Below are positions 9,075 to 18,517 of a DNA stretch of 64,000 bases, piece by piece (position 1 is the first letter of the stretch; the number at the start of each line of letters is the position of its first letter). The DNA comes from Euryarchaeota archaeon UBA103. Lineage in GTDB: Archaea > Thermoplasmatota > Poseidoniia > Poseidoniales > Thalassarchaeaceae. The stretch lies in assembly GCA_002506825.1 (NCBI GenBank), contig DAYH01000010.1, forward strand, positions 46,988 to 110,987. The letters are read 5' to 3'. A program made the translations under genes and the position numbers. The notes beneath the pieces were generated by a model, which saw only the letters and a list, made by a program, of their open reading frames with translations, ran no database searches and had not been told where the DNA came from.

Positions 9075-12000
9075 TTAGACCTCGTACTCTTCGTCATCCG
9101 AATCCCTGGATTCAAATGTCGACCAAGACTCGATCATCTCCAAGTCTCTCTCTATCTCTCTCCTACGATTTGCCACTAGTACCATACCAACCGCGACCAA
9201 TATTGAGATTATGATAATCACTACTGGTAGTCCTGAGCCGACTATCCACCCGACTATATCCAGTCCGTCATCCTCCACAATGGGGACGATTGACATCAGG
9301 GTCGGACTGACTGTATCGCCATCTAATGCCCATACTCCTATTGAGGCAGAAGATCCAGCGGTAATCTCCCAATTTGTCTCGAAGGTCCAAATCCCATCAT
9401 CTGCGACCAGATCTCCCAACTGGCCGTCATCTCTCATCTGAAATGCTTTCGAAAGCCCTCCAGCCACCATTTCCCCACCTACAGATGATGTCGTACCGTC
9501 CAGATCTTCCATTACGACTGTTATCCTAATACTGTTGACCTCGCCCATCTCAAGCTCTTTTGGAGATACGATCATATCCCTTAGAGTGGGTGATGATGCC
9601 CCAATTGTTAGGTTCACCGACGCTAGTGACTGAGCCCCTCTGGAGTCCTGTACTATCAGATCAATTCGTACTGGACCAGGAGGGAGCTGGATAGACACTT
9701 TTTCCCTATTGCCCAGCTCTGTTCCATCTGACAAACTCCACCGGTAGAGAGTGATATCATCATCATAGTCGAATGATCCTGAGCCGTTAAGATCCAATAT
9801 TGTCCCGGGAACAATATACTGCCCTTCGGATAGTCCGGATATGAGTGCGACCGGATTTGTCTCCAACACAGTGATCTCCTGAGTATGAGATATAGTCATC
9901 CCATTTTCATCGGTCAGTTGAATGGTTAACGTATGGACTCCATGAGGCAGATAGTCGTTGTACCAGAAGTCATTTGTGACATCCTCCAATATAGCCTCCA
10001 TCATGAGATTAGAAGTAATAGTGACCGTGAAATCATCACCATCTGCATCGAATGACCTCCTAAAGTCGAAGAGTACTGGAAGGTTCGAGTAGACTACTAC
10101 ATCGGGTACCGGGGAGTCCATAATAAGGACAGGGGCGGACTCGTCAACCCTGAGCATTATCTCTGAAATATCTAGATTTCCAGACCCATCGTCTACAGTC
10201 AGGGTAATCTGATGCACCCCTTCTGGAAGTCTGGTTTCAACGGTCCAATCACTACCAAGAGGGTCCTCTACAATATCGCTTTCCCAAAGTACGCTTACAA
10301 GATCCGTGCTGGTAACGGAATTGGGATTACAGATTAGTCCAGAGCCGTTATCGGGTAAATCAGAGCATGCCATATCCCAGTCCCCAGAACCTGTTGAGCC
10401 AAGAGTGATAATTGTTCCAGAGTCAGTCAGAGAGCCATCTATGGGGCTAGATATCACAGAAACTGGGAGTGAGTTGTTAACCTGTACCTGCTGACTGGAA
10501 GTGGTCCACTGGCCTGCATGACCTGGCCTGTCATCACTGGCCTGCATTGTAATCGTATGCGTTCCTTTAGACAATGTACCAACCCACTGTATGGTTCCAT
10601 CTGAAGAAATCCCGGAATAGATAGTCCCGTCTATGTCACTCAAGAACTGGAACTTGATGTGATCGCCCTCTGGATCGGTAGTTTGGGAACCATCGATTAT
10701 CAGGATATCAGAAGAAGACTGCCCCGATCTTGAAATTGACATGACTGCATCGGGAATCTCATTGTACAGCTCGACATTGAAAGCCCATATCGAAGGAGGG
10801 TTAACTCCGTCTGATGCGTAAACGGTTACTGAGAACTGATTTGGTGCATCTGGGAATGATCTGATTAGCTGCGAGGGGCAACTGGTTTCTTCGGGTGGCG
10901 TACTACCGTTTTCCTCGTACGATGCCGTCGCCCAGCAAGTCATCTCATCTCCTTCGGGGTCATACGTCTCTGACAGATAGATAGTGACATTCGCGGTCTG
11001 GCCCAGGTATAGCGTACCCCAAGCGGATATGGAAGGTGAGGTTCCCACTGATAGTACTGGTGGGAGATTTGTGAGCTCTATCTGCCTTGTTTCAGTAGAG
11101 CAATGCCCTTGATCATCACATACTTCTAGTGTGATTTGATGTAATCCATCTGAGAGGCAATCATGACTCGAAAACCAAGGATTGCCGAAGAAGAAAGAGC
11201 CATTGGCATTTCCTCCACAGATGCCGAAATCTCCAGCAAGGTTTCCGTCGATACTACTAGTCCAAGTATAACTTAGATTGTCATTATCCAAATCCCAAGA
11301 CTCGTTTGCATTGAAACTGACCGTACTTCCACTTGGATAAACAGATTCATCTTCCGGAGTTGTCCATATGATGAAGGGTGGCTGGTTAGAAATCTCTACC
11401 ATGCACAGGGCAACTATATCCGATACTACCTGAATTGGGGCAGTATCATTGTGGACTCCATCGTAATCGCATCCCATGCTCATTGTGTTATTCTGGGACC
11501 ACCCCTGAACTGGAGTCCATCTTTGGCCGATGAATGGGCCTACTACATCCCTGCCTGAGTAAGGAAGGGTGGCTGTGAAATCGGACTCATATTGAGTGAA
11601 AGTAATGTTGATGATTGAGAATGGGATATTTCTTAGATGTTGATTGATGACATTGGCCTCTACCAGCCACATGATGTCGACTATGTTATCAGAGCCTGAG
11701 AAAATGGGAGTACCTATGTCGGAGGATGATATCCATCTAATGTGAGAGTTTCCTAGCGTGGAGAATGTATCAGAAAGCCCTTGGCCCTGAGAGAATGATG
11801 AGTCAGTGAAATTTGCGAACGTCGAGGACGTAGATGGTTCTGCCCCTACGCATTCAAAGGTTACTGAGTATGAGATGAGCTCACTATGATCTACCATATC
11901 CAGACAGCCTTGGTTTCCTCTGATGATACTGGAATTGAGATATGAGGAAAGCCGACCGTTGGCAACCCAGTTCATTCCCCCATTAGTACCATAAATTTCC

Positions 12001-13724
12001 AGTGTGTCTATTAAGGCGTCTACAGCATTAAGATCTACTGAGTAAGAGCTGGAGTTCTGAAATACGGTTACATTGGCCAATGATACTCGTCCCTCCCTTT
12101 GAGATATTCCACGATTGTCGATATCCAAGGCTGGTCCTGAAATTGGATTCCTGGAGACTATTCCATCTAGATAGATATCAATACTGTTACGTATGACTAA
12201 GCCATATTGATCATTAGATGTAGAACAGCTAGTACAACTAACATTCTTGCCCGCGCTGACAACGTCATTGGACTCTTCGAAGTATATTCCCGAGCCAGAA
12301 GAAGCCGAAATAGATCCAATTCCGTTGTTGGAAGTGTGAACTTGCTCTAGTTCTACATTACTGGAGTCGATGACCGAGACTCCATTGCCACTGTTGTTGT
12401 GGCTTGTGACTAGGAATAAGTCGGGATGGAACTCCCTGATGTCTAGACCGGTGGCGCCATTGTTACTAATGTCCCAGTAGCTCCCTTGGATTCCGCCTTT
12501 CCATAGCAGTACTCCGGGACCTGATGAGTTTCGAACAACGAGGTCGTTCACAGTAGGAGCCCAGTTCGCGCTTCTGAGAAACATTCCTGCCCTGTCATTG
12601 TAGGGAGAGAGTGAGGAAGGGTTTCCATTTCTCATCAGATTTAATCTATTTATGATCGTGGACGAGTCGATCATATATCCCCTCAGTCCAACTGCCTCGT
12701 TATCTTCAATCAGCCCTAAATCAATGTGTACTCCGCTGGTGTTGATATCGAATGCCGCTACAGAAAGTCCCTGTGTTTTGGCCCCGGGTCCTCCTGTTCC
12801 TCTGATAGTTATATCATTGAATATGGCATTTAATGGAAGATTTGAGTACTGGCTGTGGTTATATTGTTCCACCATTACTCCTCTGTACATGGAGTCCTCT
12901 ACCACCACTCTTTCGAATGTGGGCCTAGTTGTCCATCCCTCGGTGATGTGCCTCACAAAAATTCCATTATCTGATCTTTTTACCCTCGAATCCTCAATTA
13001 GTGGTATTGAATCCTCTACCCAGATACCAGCGGAGATAGCCATAGTTGATCCACTGATATTTGATATTTCCAAATCGGAGAGAAGACCTCCAGAATTACC
13101 CCAATGATTCAATCCCCTGGTAATCAAGCCGTCTATTGTTGCCCCTCTCACGATAGGTGCTGAGTTTGCCCCTATTGAGAGTCCGATTCCATACCTCCAT
13201 GTTGTTGAGAAACCATGTACGTCTTGCCCCCCTCCAAATATGGCCAGATCAATGATCGTAGGTGAGGCTCCACCATAGAGATCCACTGCGACGTTGTCAG
13301 CATTTAGAACGGTCAGATTTGAGATTATTGGATCACTCCCGTAGATTGTCACTCCGAATTTTGAGTTTGAAATCGATAGATTGTCTATCCTAGATCCTAG
13401 ACCATCGCTTGAGTAGTTGAAGGTCAGTCCCTCGTGATTTCCAGAAATAGACTCGAATAGAACTGGTGAAGAGTTGGTTCCAGAGACTACTATTCTTCCA
13501 TTGACCTCTATCGAGTATCCAGCCCCGATGCTTACCATAGTTCCAGCTGTTATTGAGAGAATGTCCCCCGAGTCTACCGTGTATCCATCTGGCAGTACCA
13601 CTGTTCCCGACCACACAGTGGTTGACTTAGAATCTGCAGAAGCCACAATATTGGAGAATGGAACCAATATGAGTATCAGGACTAACGTATACGCCATCCT
13701 AGACCTGCTCTCAGAGAGTCTCAC
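9075..13724 (-). CDS. giant surface protein: right-handed beta-helix plus PKD/Ig-like domains, membrane-anchored
   Basis: A 1549-residue exported protein. The GTG start gives a Sec-type signal with an Arg-rich n-region (MRLSESRSR) before the hydrophobic core. The ATG ten codons in would remove those charges, so GTG is favoured. Residues about 40-650 are parallel beta-helix repeats rich in SNNGATGLDI- and NSSG-like turns, as in NosD/pectate-lyase-type proteins. From about 780 onward come several PKD/cadherin-like modules (FDADGDDFTVTITS, SGSFDYDDDITLYRWSLSDG). A membrane segment near residues 1495-1520 is followed by a short charged cytoplasmic tail. It could be an adhesin, a cell-wall component or a polysaccharide-binding protein. 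No catalytic residues are evident. Confidence 0.85.
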   Translation of the reverse strand: MRLSESRSRMAYTLVLILILVPFSNIVASADSKSTTVWSGTVVLPDGYTVDSGDILSITAGTMVSIGAGYSIEVNGRIVVSGTNSSPVLFESISGNHEGLTFNYSSDGLGSRIDNLSISNSKFGVTIYGSDPIISNLTVLNADNVAVDLYGGASPTIIDLAIFGGGQDVHGFSTTWRYGIGLSIGANSAPIVRGATIDGLITRGLNHWGNSGGLLSDLEISNISGSTMAISAGIWVEDSIPLIEDSRVKRSDNGIFVRHITEGWTTRPTFERVVVEDSMYRGVMVEQYNHSQYSNLPLNAIFNDITIRGTGGPGAKTQGLSVAAFDINTSGVHIDLGLIEDNEAVGLRGYMIDSSTIINRLNLMRNGNPSSLSPYNDRAGMFLRSANWAPTVNDLVVRNSSGPGVLLWKGGIQGSYWDISNNGATGLDIREFHPDLFLVTSHNNSGNGVSVIDSSNVELEQVHTSNNGIGSISASSGSGIYFEESNDVVSAGKNVSCTSCSTSNDQYGLVIRNSIDIYLDGIVSRNPISGPALDIDNRGISQREGRVSLANVTVFQNSSSYSVDLNAVDALIDTLEIYGTNGGMNWVANGRLSSYLNSSIIRGNQGCLDMVDHSELISYSVTFECVGAEPSTSSTFANFTDSSFSQGQGLSDTFSTLGNSHIRWISSSDIGTPIFSGSDNIVDIMWLVEANVINQHLRNIPFSIINITFTQYESDFTATLPYSGRDVVGPFIGQRWTPVQGWSQNNTMSMGCDYDGVHNDTAPIQVVSDIVALCMVEISNQPPFIIWTTPEDESVYPSGSTVSFNANESWDLDNDNLSYTWTSSIDGNLAGDFGICGGNANGSFFFGNPWFSSHDCLSDGLHQITLEVCDDQGHCSTETRQIELTNLPPVLSVGTSPSISAWGTLYLGQTANVTIYLSETYDPEGDEMTCWATASYEENGSTPPEETSCPSQLIRSFPDAPNQFSVTVYASDGVNPPSIWAFNVELYNEIPDAVMSISRSGQSSSDILIIDGSQTTDPEGDHIKFQFLSDIDGTIYSGISSDGTIQWVGTLSKGTHTITMQASDDRPGHAGQWTTSSQQVQVNNSLPVSVISSPIDGSLTDSGTIITLGSTGSGDWDMACSDLPDNGSGLICNPNSVTSTDLVSVLWESDIVEDPLGSDWTVETRLPEGVHQITLTVDDGSGNLDISEIMLRVDESAPVLIMDSPVPDVVVYSNLPVLFDFRRSFDADGDDFTVTITSNLMMEAILEDVTNDFWYNDYLPHGVHTLTIQLTDENGMTISHTQEITVLETNPVALISGLSEGQYIVPGTILDLNGSGSFDYDDDITLYRWSLSDGTELGNREKVSIQLPPGPVRIDLIVQDSRGAQSLASVNLTIGASSPTLRDMIVSPKELEMGEVNSIRITVVMEDLDGTTSSVGGEMVAGGLSKAFQMRDDGQLGDLVADDGIWTFETNWEITAGSSASIGVWALDGDTVSPTLMSIVPIVEDDGLDIVGWIVGSGLPVVIIIISILVAVGMVLVANRRREIERDLEMIESWSTFESRDSDDEEYEV

Positions 13725-13833
13725 GGAGTGGGGGTTGACTCATTCCATGTTATCCCTTCGTACCATTGCGCAGAGAGTTTTTGCCATAGGAGAGGTCTTA
13801 AACAGGAAGTATCGAGGAGTCTTTGGGGTAGTG

Positions 13834-14067
13834 ATGAGTACTGCATTCGTCCTAATCAAAACCGCTCCCCAGAGAGAGTTGGATGTTTATCTGACTCTAC
13901 TTAATCTAGATGCGGTAACTGAGACTCATGTTTCCTATGGAGAGTACGATTTAGTCGCACGAATTGACTTCGATGATGAGAAGGAGATGGCTAAGACATT
14001 GATAGGTCAGATGAGATCGATCGAGGGAGTAATCAGGACTGAGACTCTCATCGCTGTGGAGGTGTAA
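13834..14067 (+). CDS. stand-alone Lrp/AsnC ligand-binding (RAM) domain protein, copy 1
   Basis: A 77-residue protein consisting only of the RAM domain of Lrp/AsnC regulators, without a DNA-binding helix-turn-helix. It starts MSTAFVLIKTAPQRE, has the effector-pocket turn YGEYDLVARID in the middle, and ends IRTETLIAVEV. Such short forms assemble into rings and bind amino acids, or modulate full-length Lrp proteins. The open frame runs upstream to 13474, but that part is antisense to the surface-protein gene and lacks homology, so ATG 13834 is chosen. A CTTAAAC element lies about 34 nt upstream. A paralogue follows immediately. Confidence 0.85.
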   Translation: MSTAFVLIKTAPQRELDVYLTLLNLDAVTETHVSYGEYDLVARIDFDDEKEMAKTLIGQMRSIEGVIRTETLIAVEV

Positions 14068-14069
14068 TT

Positions 14070-14303
14070 TTGGCTGTAGGATTTGTTTTGATTACCACTC
14101 ATCCGGGTGCTGAGGTATCCGTAAGAGAGGCTGTTTCTAAGATAGAGCATGTCTCAGGGCAGTGGATTGTTTTTGGATTACATGACCTCTTCGTTAAGGT
14201 AGAGGCAGATGATGAAGTGGAGTTGACGAAGTGTGTTGTTCAGGAGATTAGATCCATTGAAGGGATTGCAGACACACGGACACTGATTGGCGCCGAGATA
14301 TGA
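14070..14303 (+). CDS. stand-alone Lrp/AsnC RAM domain protein, copy 2
   Basis: A second 77-residue RAM-only protein, the same length as and clearly paralogous to the preceding gene. Shared blocks include AFVLI/GFVLI near the start, the YDLV/HDLF effector turn, QMRSIEGV/EIRSIEGI, and TLI followed by VEV/AEI at the end. The frame opens with TTG at 14070, two bases after the previous stop; there is no in-frame ATG or GTG nearby, so TTG is the likely start. Its own stop overlaps the ATG of the subtilase by four bases (ATGA). The two RAM proteins may form a hetero-oligomeric amino-acid sensor. This is inference. Confidence 0.82.
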   Translation: MAVGFVLITTHPGAEVSVREAVSKIEHVSGQWIVFGLHDLFVKVEADDEVELTKCVVQEIRSIEGIADTRTLIGAEI

Positions 14304-16291
14304 TTAGTATGCTTATGAATCCAGAAACTAGGGGAAAGATAGTCTCATTGACATTCTTCTTGATGATGTTGTTACCAACGATTGCTACAGCCGTTCCGAG
14401 CGATCTTTCTGAGGATGAAGATGAGAGATATTGGTGGCTAGATACAAGTATGGATACTGATGGTGATTTCATTCATGATGCTATCTGGATAGCGGCAGAA
14501 AATAACCATCATCAGTATCTTGATGAAAATGGTCTAATTTCAGTAATTGTCGACTTTGACCACGCCCCTACAGAAGAAGATCAGACGATGCTAGAGAGGG
14601 AGGTTGAGTTTCAGACTCAATTTAGATACTGGCTAATTCACTCGATTGCAGGTACTGTTGAGTTGAGTAGGATTCATGAAATTATTGAGCTCCCGGGAGT
14701 AGTTTTCGTTGAGCTTGATGGAGTCCTTGGGATACAGATGGAAGAGGTAGTTCCAGTTCACGGAGTCGATTTGGTTTGGCAGGACACAGGCTACACCGGT
14801 GAGGGAGTAACCATGGCAATCATTGACACCGGAATCGACGGCAACCACACGGCTCTGGACGATTTAGACGATGACAACACGACAGATGATCCTAAAATAG
14901 TCGCGTTCTATGATGCCATAAACAACCCCGGAGCAACGAATGGAACAGAGATATTTCCCTATGATGACAATGGTCATGGCACTCACTGTGCTGGCATCAC
15001 AGCCGGGACAGGTGCCCCCAACTATCAGCACATTGGTGTGGCGCCTCGTGCAAATCTAGTAGGAGTCAAGGTACTGGATGGGGGCGGCAGTGGATCTTTC
15101 GCAGCAGTCATGGCCGGGATGGAGTGGACAGTGGATAAGAGACACGAATTCAATATCAGAGCGGCTAGTATGAGTCTCGGTGCCCTAACTGGGGCAATAG
15201 AGTGGACATCATCGGAGGAGGAGTCGGTCAACAGAATGGCTAATGAAATGATGAGGGCTGGAGTGACTCTTTTCATCGCGGCTGGAAATAGTGGTGGAAC
15301 TGCAACAATAGGAACCCCGGGGAGTGCGGAGGACGTCATCACTGTAGGATCTCTCGATAAGGATACCTCGATTGCAATTTACTCGAGTCAAGGACCCACA
15401 GAGGAGGGCAGAGTCAAACCAAACATAGCATTCGTTGGAAGCAGTGTTAACGCCCCTGATGCAAATACCGGAGATGGTTATGTGGCGCTATCAGGAACAA
15501 GTATGGCAACCCCTGGAGCGGCAGGAGTGGCTGTTCTAATGTATCAGGCTAATCCCGATCTAAGTCCATTTGATATTCGAAATATTATGCAGGAGACTTC
15601 CACATATCGGGAGTGTCATTACATGTTGGCAAATGAGCCCTGTGCCGAAGACGCGATTCCCAAGAATCGCCAGAACAATGTATACGGGCATGGGCACGTC
15701 AATGCTCAACCTGCAGTCGAAGAAGCTGCCAATTATGACTATGATCTCAGTCTCACTCTGAATGTTACTTTGGCTAGTGATTATGGGCTCGATAATAGAG
15801 TTTGGATTGGTCAGGGAGAATCTATTTCTTACAATGTAGAAGGTGGTATCCAAAGGGTTCAATGGAGGACTTGGGACATGAGGGACAATTGGATGGATCT
15901 ACCAGAATTTAATTCTGGAGACAATGATTTTGAGGTCTCACACAGTCTTCTTGTCGATAGGCTGCAATACCTCCCGAACAATACTATCGAGGGGACTCAG
16001 GTTATTCTAGTAAGAGCGATATCTGGAGCCTCCTCATCTACAAACCTAGCTACTGCAATCCATATTTCTGGTGAAGAAAAGGTTGAGAGCAAGGGCGATG
16101 GTGGATCTATGAGTGGTATTCTAATCGGAGGGCTCTCCTTGATCGTCATTATTCTCCTGATAACACTATTATTTGCTGGTGTGCAGTTGAAAGAGAGGGG
16201 TTTCTTCTATACTGACGAATACTATGACGGTGAGATAGAAGAAGTTGTTGGAAGTATAGTTTCAGAGGATGGTTTCGAAGGGGACGGTTAG
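14300..16291 (+). CDS. secreted, membrane-anchored subtilisin-like serine protease (S8)
   Basis: A 663-residue protease. A signal peptide (about 1-31) is followed by an inhibitor-like propeptide (about 75-145), then the S8 catalytic domain with Asp176 in AIIDTGIDG, His226 in DDNGHGTHCAGI, the oxyanion Asn330 in AAGNSGG and Ser401 in LSGTSMATPGAAG. The full triad is present. A beta-rich region follows, and a membrane segment near 613-636 with an acidic tail anchors the enzyme facing outward. It should hydrolyse extracellular protein, in keeping with a heterotrophic life on particles or peptides. It is translationally coupled to two RAM-domain regulators. Its TAG stop shares bases with the convergent ATPase stop (TTAG). 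Confidence 0.92.
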   Translation: MISMLMNPETRGKIVSLTFFLMMLLPTIATAVPSDLSEDEDERYWWLDTSMDTDGDFIHDAIWIAAENNHHQYLDENGLISVIVDFDHAPTEEDQTMLEREVEFQTQFRYWLIHSIAGTVELSRIHEIIELPGVVFVELDGVLGIQMEEVVPVHGVDLVWQDTGYTGEGVTMAIIDTGIDGNHTALDDLDDDNTTDDPKIVAFYDAINNPGATNGTEIFPYDDNGHGTHCAGITAGTGAPNYQHIGVAPRANLVGVKVLDGGGSGSFAAVMAGMEWTVDKRHEFNIRAASMSLGALTGAIEWTSSEEESVNRMANEMMRAGVTLFIAAGNSGGTATIGTPGSAEDVITVGSLDKDTSIAIYSSQGPTEEGRVKPNIAFVGSSVNAPDANTGDGYVALSGTSMATPGAAGVAVLMYQANPDLSPFDIRNIMQETSTYRECHYMLANEPCAEDAIPKNRQNNVYGHGHVNAQPAVEEAANYDYDLSLTLNVTLASDYGLDNRVWIGQGESISYNVEGGIQRVQWRTWDMRDNWMDLPEFNSGDNDFEVSHSLLVDRLQYLPNNTIEGTQVILVRAISGASSSTNLATAIHISGEEKVESKGDGGSMSGILIGGLSLIVIILLITLLFAGVQLKERGFFYTDEYYDGEIEEVVGSIVSEDGFEGDG

Positions 16292-18462
16292 CTTCCCTTA
16301 GCCATCTTAGTAACTAATTGATTGGCAGCATTAATGCATTCGGCCGCCCTGAATCTACTTATTGCCTCGGTCCAGTGAGACATTCGATTTACAGGGTCTA
16401 GGACTCCTCTCCAATACCATCTATGTGCTGACAGTCTCCTGAGGGATGGCACATCCTCTCTGAGCGGATATCCACAAGATTCCCTATGGGCCTCAATGAG
16501 CCAGTTGGGGAATTCTTTGCCTACGGCCTCAAGAGTAGAGTGGATTGCCAAAATTCTAGTAACTGGTTCATCTAGGCTAGAAATAAAATCTTTTGACCAT
16601 GAAATTGAGCTATTAGAAGATGCTCCATTAACTCTGGAAGACAACCTTGCTTTCAGATCGAGTATTTCCAGGAAGTTATCATCTAGAGCAAGTCTGGATT
16701 CGATTTCTGCTCTCGATTTGGATGCCTCTTGGATGTTGGAATCACTTAGAGCGATACTATATTTCACTAGCTCCAGAGATAGGGTTGCTGACTCTCTCTC
16801 ATCATTGGATATAGCGCCCAAATCGACTTGCGAGATAATCCGTAGAATTTTATCGGACTCAGAGTTACCTAATCTTCCCGGAAGTCTGTCATCAAATCTT
16901 CTGATGATTGAAGAAACCTCCATTTTAGCACGTTGACTTGGTTCTGACAATGTGATTACTTCTGCCTCCAATTTCTCTGCTAGGGTTTGATTGCCGTTCA
17001 ATCTCGCTAATCTAGACTCGAATATCTTTCTTGGCAGTACCTCATTAATTTTCTCGATATGTATCCCTGCTTCAATCCTCTCTCCCCTGTCGAGAGCAAT
17101 AGTAGCCGCTTCCTCTCTAAGAATCTGGCTTTCCTTTGACTCTAGAGCATTTTCCAATACCACAGCAGCTGACGCGCTATCAGATAGAGCTATTTGTTGA
17201 ATATTACTTTCAATCCATTGTATATCTTCTTCCTTTCCTGACATCGACCTATGATGTGCTTCAAGCTTCCTAGCCCTATGTCCCTCCAATAAGGACCATG
17301 TCATCGCGGCATCCTTATGCAATCTGGAAGTTTTCTGATCGTCCCAAGATGCTCTTCTGACATTCCTAACTAGGTGATGGGGCTCTGTAAGTCCATTAGA
17401 CCATTTCAGTATCGCTGAGTCGTCCAATTCATTGATTCCCGCATCAGATGCCATCTCCTCAACATGTAGGGGCAAAGGAGATAATGATAATTCATCAAGT
17501 GAGCAAGTTCCATCTTCGGATAGTCTTTTTATCACGGTTTTCTCAACATATCTGAGAACTGCCTCAGACTTCTCAGGGACTCCCTCATCGGGGGACCAGA
17601 GCCTTATCGCTAGAGGATGGCCTCCCAGAGATTCTGAAACAACTGTTGCTGTGTCATTATCGATATCCTCTGAAAAGAGGAGCTTTGCTGATTCTAGATC
17701 GAGGCCTTGTAGACGAATCTCGACGAATTCTCCGTCTAAGTCCAATGGATTAGGCGCTCTAACCACCAGCAATACCGAACAAATAGATGAGGAGGCCTTA
17801 GAGATCAGATTACTAATTGAGCTAGAGTGCCGGGGATGTAATTCTTGAACTTCATCCAGTACGAGAAGAGTCTTCTTGACTCTAGTAGACTCCACGATAG
17901 CCTCCGGCGAGGAGGGAGCGCTGTTTCCAAGCCACATATTTCCAATTGCCTTAACATCGGTATTTACGGAGCAGTTAGCCCATCTAATCTTCCATCTGAG
18001 GCTCCCTAAGTGGGAGGCGAGGGCTCTAGCCAGGGTTGATTTTCCTATTCCCGGTAAGCCGCTCAATATTACTGACTTACCATTGGATATGGCCTCCGAC
18101 AATTGTTTGATCTCTGATAATCGACCATGTACTTCAGTAGGATCTGGAGCTGGCCCTATTATCCCACTGCTGGTAGTTCTGGAAGTAGGTGTTTCTTTGT
18201 CAATTAACACTCTTCCCTTTTTTGAAATGTGGACAACAGTCCTCTTCCTTGATCCTCCTCCAATCACGTGTGCCGTTCTAGTGGATATGAGGCCCTGGTT
18301 TTCCAATTCTGAGAGTGGTTGATGTAAAGCAGATCGAACTAGACCAAGGGATTCAGCTAATCCTGGCAGTGATAGCTCCCTTGGAACATCCCAGGCGGTT
18401 TCTAAATGGTCTCCAAACTCAGCTAGCCGAGCGAGAAGCCTTGCCTGCGAGTGAGTGAGCAT
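16288..18462 (-). CDS. STAND-like ATPase with N-terminal winged-helix domain
   Basis: A protein of about 724 residues. In numbering from the upstream GTG at 18480, residues 8-95 form a MarR-like winged helix (LAESLGLVRSALHQPLSELE then ISKKGRVLI). After a Ser/Thr linker comes a P-loop ATPase with Walker A GLPGIGKST (141-149) and Walker B TLLVLDEVQ. A GHPLAIRLW element, typical of NB-ARC/STAND proteins, follows. The C-terminal half is alpha-helical and TPR-like. ATG 18462 (MLTHSQARLL) is chosen over GTG 18480. STAND proteins are signalling switches that oligomerise on ligand binding. This one could be a MalT/AfsR-type transcription activator or a defence sensor. It is divergent from uvrC. No effector domain such as TIR, CARF or nuclease is visible. 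Confidence 0.75.
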   Translation of the reverse strand: MLTHSQARLLARLAEFGDHLETAWDVPRELSLPGLAESLGLVRSALHQPLSELENQGLISTRTAHVIGGGSRKRTVVHISKKGRVLIDKETPTSRTTSSGIIGPAPDPTEVHGRLSEIKQLSEAISNGKSVILSGLPGIGKSTLARALASHLGSLRWKIRWANCSVNTDVKAIGNMWLGNSAPSSPEAIVESTRVKKTLLVLDEVQELHPRHSSSISNLISKASSSICSVLLVVRAPNPLDLDGEFVEIRLQGLDLESAKLLFSEDIDNDTATVVSESLGGHPLAIRLWSPDEGVPEKSEAVLRYVEKTVIKRLSEDGTCSLDELSLSPLPLHVEEMASDAGINELDDSAILKWSNGLTEPHHLVRNVRRASWDDQKTSRLHKDAAMTWSLLEGHRARKLEAHHRSMSGKEEDIQWIESNIQQIALSDSASAAVVLENALESKESQILREEAATIALDRGERIEAGIHIEKINEVLPRKIFESRLARLNGNQTLAEKLEAEVITLSEPSQRAKMEVSSIIRRFDDRLPGRLGNSESDKILRIISQVDLGAISNDERESATLSLELVKYSIALSDSNIQEASKSRAEIESRLALDDNFLEILDLKARLSSRVNGASSNSSISWSKDFISSLDEPVTRILAIHSTLEAVGKEFPNWLIEAHRESCGYPLREDVPSLRRLSAHRWYWRGVLDPVNRMSHWTEAISRFRAAECINAANQLVTKMAKGS

Positions 18463-18517
18463 GTCCCTGAGACAAGGCACGGGTTCATGGGCGTTGACCT
18501 ATGGCGCATCATTGTAA

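Noticed and set aside
13474..13833. Upstream extension of the first RAM-domain frame, antisense to the giant surface protein
   Set aside because: The extension has no RAM or helix-turn-helix resemblance and the family start is at 13834. It is a shadow of the opposite strand.
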